NCBI GenBank assembly: GCA_025435555.1
Contig: JAIWWG010000091.1
Coordinates: 53,058 to 117,057, forward strand
Source of the DNA: Chytriomyces cf. hyalinus JEL632
Taxonomy: Eukaryota; Chytridiomycota; Chytridiomycetes; Chytridiales; Chytriomycetaceae
Reading direction: 5' to 3'
Length of the DNA: 64,000 bases
A model generated the notes under the pieces. It was not told where the DNA came from. It did no database searches and saw nothing but the letters and a program-made list of their open reading frames with translations. Position 1 is the stretch's first letter, and every line of letters starts with the position of its first letter. The position numbers and the translations under genes are program-made. Shown here piece by piece: positions 62,123 to 64,000 of this stretch.

Positions 62123-63256
62123 ATGCAATTGAAAGCCTTCCTTGCCGGTGCCCTGCTTCTCCTCTCCCAAGTCTACGCGGCCCCTCTCACCGCTGTCGTC
62201 TCAGGCGACGCCGACCTCAAGACACTCATGACCCTCGTCGCCGGTCAGCCTGCCATTCTGGGCGCCCTCGGTGGCTTCAAGGGAACTCTCTTCGCTCCCA
62301 CTGACAAGGCATTTGAGGCAGTCGTCGCAGCAGGTTTCGACCCCACAAAGGCCGCCGACGTCGCGCGCGTTTTGCAGTACCATGTTGTTCCCAGTCTCTT
62401 CCCGGCTGCCTCTTTCAAGGCTGGAGACACTGCCTTCCTCACTACGCTCGAGGGCAGTGAGGTGAAGGGTACCCAAGAAGGCACTGTCATTAGCATCGGC
62501 TCTGCTGCTGCCTCCCCAGCCACTGTGGTCAGGTCCCTGCCATTCGACGATGGTGTCGTGCACGTGATTGATGCTGTCCTTATCCCACCAGCCAACATTG
62601 TTGATGTTGCTACGGCTGGTAAACTTACAGCCCTCCTAGCTGCCTTGACCAAGGCTGGACTTGCTTCTACCGTCGCTGGACTCAAGAACGTGACTATCCT
62701 GGCTCCTGTCGATGAAGCGTTTGCCGCCATCAAGAGCGTTGCTGACACTCTCACTGTCGACCAACTCAAGCAAGTTCTCCTACTCCACGTTGTCCCAGGC
62801 ATGGTCCACAGCACTGATATTCTTGCCGCCAAGTCCATCGACGCCTTGCCAACGCTCGCTGGAGGTAAAAACACGCTCAAGATCGCGGTTGACGGAGAAA
62901 ATGTGCTCATCTCGGGAGCCAAAAACGACAATCCACCAGCCAAGGTCGTTGCAGCGGACATCTTTGCCGCCAATATGATTGTGCACGTCATTGACACGGT
63001 CCTCCTCCCAGACTTCGCCAACGCAGTTGCCTCAGCCGCCGCCTCCTCTGCCGCCTCCTCTGCCGCACCCGCCGCCTCAGGAGCCTCTGCCGCCTCTGCT
63101 GCCCCTGCTTCTGGTTCCGCCTCTGGCGGCGCTAAGACCACCGGAGGTGCTGCCGCTACTTCCAGCCCCACCGCTGCTGCTTCTCCAAAGTCTGCCGGCA
63201 TTGTTGCTGAAGTGAGCGCGTTGATTGTGTTTGCGGCCTCGGCCTTGGTGCTTTAA
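62123..63256 (+). CDS. Fasciclin (FAS1) domain protein, secreted and GPI-anchored
   Basis: ATG 62123-62125; 377 aa, no intron. Signal peptide MQLKAFLAGALLLLSQVYAA. FAS1 domain 1 has FKGTLFAPTDKAF, LQYHVVPSLF and GVVHVIDAVLIPP; FAS1 domain 2 has KNVTILAPVDEAF, LLLHVVPGMVHS and IVHVIDTVLLP. Both end with the family's H2 signature (VHVID.VL.P). Then come about 50 residues of Ala/Ser-rich linker and a hydrophobic tail (VSALIVFAASALVL) typical of GPI addition. Such proteins mediate adhesion and wall organisation in fungi. Codon use is strongly C-ending, unlike most neighbours, suggesting high expression. Confidence 0.93.
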   Translation: MQLKAFLAGALLLLSQVYAAPLTAVVSGDADLKTLMTLVAGQPAILGALGGFKGTLFAPTDKAFEAVVAAGFDPTKAADVARVLQYHVVPSLFPAASFKAGDTAFLTTLEGSEVKGTQEGTVISIGSAAASPATVVRSLPFDDGVVHVIDAVLIPPANIVDVATAGKLTALLAALTKAGLASTVAGLKNVTILAPVDEAFAAIKSVADTLTVDQLKQVLLLHVVPGMVHSTDILAAKSIDALPTLAGGKNTLKIAVDGENVLISGAKNDNPPAKVVAADIFAANMIVHVIDTVLLPDFANAVASAAASSAASSAAPAASGASAASAAPASGSASGGAKTTGGAAATSSPTAAASPKSAGIVAEVSALIVFAASALVL

Positions 63257-63503
63257 TGTAACTGTCTTCCTGTATCATTTTGTTTTTCACGTATTCCGGC
63301 CGTGTTTTTTGTTTTGGTGTGAATTTTCTTCCTCCTATTCCTCCCCTTTTCTTTCTGTGACACACGCAGCTGGTTTTGAGCTTCAAAGCCTCTTTATTAT
63401 ACCGCAAATAAACTGAAATAGCTGTCAAAAGAAAGTAGTGTTTGGTGGAGTTTTTTTTTTCTGTATTCTGTGCGGGCCTGATTCTGACTGGGTAAGGTAG
63501 ACA

Positions 63504-64000
63504 ATGGCGCGAGTCAATTTGCACACAGGCAACACACCAATCAACCATATCACTTCGATACGTTCCAAAACATCTTCCAAAAAACCCAAAAACGCGACTC
63601 CTTTGACGGCTAGGAGTTGCCCTCGCAGGAGAAAGAACACTACCATGAAAGTCATCAACCTCCTCGATAGTACCGGAGACTGCGTCCTGGACTCTGTCAG
63701 CGCCGATTACGAAGATTCATTTTGTTTGGACACATTCGCTGAATTGATTGCGGCGCATGAACATACGGAGCCGAAAGGGACAAAATGCTTCATCCTTGCG
63801 CGCGTGCAGACGTGGGACCATAAGCAGCCGGAGAGGGCCTTCTATTCGTACTACAACGCGTATCATTTGAACAAGATCCTGTTTCAGACTCAGGTGACAC
63901 AACAGCGAATGCATTGCTCCCCAACTTAATCCGACACCTCCTCACTCGGCCAAAAACTAACACTCGCACACATAAAAACAAGGTGTATGTACTTAACAAG
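63504..64000 (+). CDS. Conserved hypothetical protein, 5' part (runs off right edge)
   Basis: ATG 63504-63506 gives a basic N-terminus (RSKTSSKKPKN, SCPRRRKNTTM), then MKVINLLDSTGDCVLDSVSA, KCFILARVQTWDHKQPERAF and YSYYNAYHLNKILFQTQ. At 63894 a GTGACA donor and an AAG acceptor at 63981-63982 bound an 89-nt intron, after which VYVLNK continues the same frame to the edge. Without the intron the frame would stop at 63929. The WDxKQPxxAFYSYYNA segment looks like a conserved protein core, but I cannot name it. An alternative start is the internal ATG at 63645. Confidence 0.65.

Noticed and set aside
1-64000. TGA as a recoded sense codon, since several genes carry in-frame TGA
   Set aside because: Intact genes such as WAPL (43145-43147), the small helical protein (61864-61866) and the Myb-like gene end at TGA in the expected place, and TAA/TAG lesions also occur. 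Decay or error is simpler.
1-64000. CRISPR arrays, bacterial-type operons or ribosome binding sites
   Set aside because: None seen; gene structure is eukaryotic throughout.

Overview
The window looks like nuclear DNA of a zoosporic (chytrid-type) fungus. It has many short GT-AG introns (about 50-90 nt), a WAPL cohesin-release gene, Qa-SNARE (syntaxin) genes, a fasciclin cell-surface protein, a fungal-type arylamine N-acetyltransferase, Cys-rich secreted domains of the kind found in chytrids, a Crinkler (CRN/RHS) gene and a relic of a large-DNA-virus-type primase-helicase. There are no operons; genes lie on both strands and several are divergently paired. Species cannot be fixed from sequence alone.

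Layout. 0-6.5 kb: three tandem F-box + plant-type LRR paralogues on the minus strand, all broken, plus an LRR tail fragment. 6.5-10 kb: gene-poor, with a tRNA-Asn(GUU) and a dispersed repeat. 10-16.2 kb: a cyclin-like gene with an acidic tandem-repeat tail, a Cys-rich domain exon, a decayed TMEM53/DUF829-like gene and a minus-strand Cys-rich membrane-protein gene. 16-34.4 kb: a repeatedly duplicated block. It contains six full or partial copies of an unrecognised gene family (here 'family X': short N-terminus, transmembrane segment, coiled coil, Thr/Pro/Ser-rich region with a repeated Ala-rich 'LISR' motif, conserved C-terminal motif). Interleaved with these are a CRN gene, a decayed viral-type primase-helicase, an intact-looking and a truncated syntaxin, and a second repeat (region R) upstream of the family X copies. 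34.5-43.2 kb: ordinary gene-dense fungal sequence (multi-pass membrane protein, a tandem pair of related soluble proteins, a third syntaxin, a secreted Cys-repeat protein, WAPL). 43.2-57.2 kb: a transposon-rich block with decayed coding regions, a PIF/Harbinger-type transposase relic, a Myb/SANT-like gene, tRNA-derived elements, a minisatellite and a dispersed motif. 57.3-64 kb: a class-A-like GPCR, the N-acetyltransferase, a single-pass Ser-rich membrane protein, a small helical protein, the fasciclin protein and a gene running off the right edge.

A recurring theme is coding sequence that is clearly homologous to a neighbour or a known family but carries one-base frameshifts or nonsense codons. 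Some frameshifts lie in G/C homopolymers and may be assembly errors. The nonsense substitutions (CRN, primase-helicase, family X, F-box copy 1, duplicated syntaxin) are harder to explain that way. All gene models were made by eye from reading frames, splice motifs and paralogue comparison.
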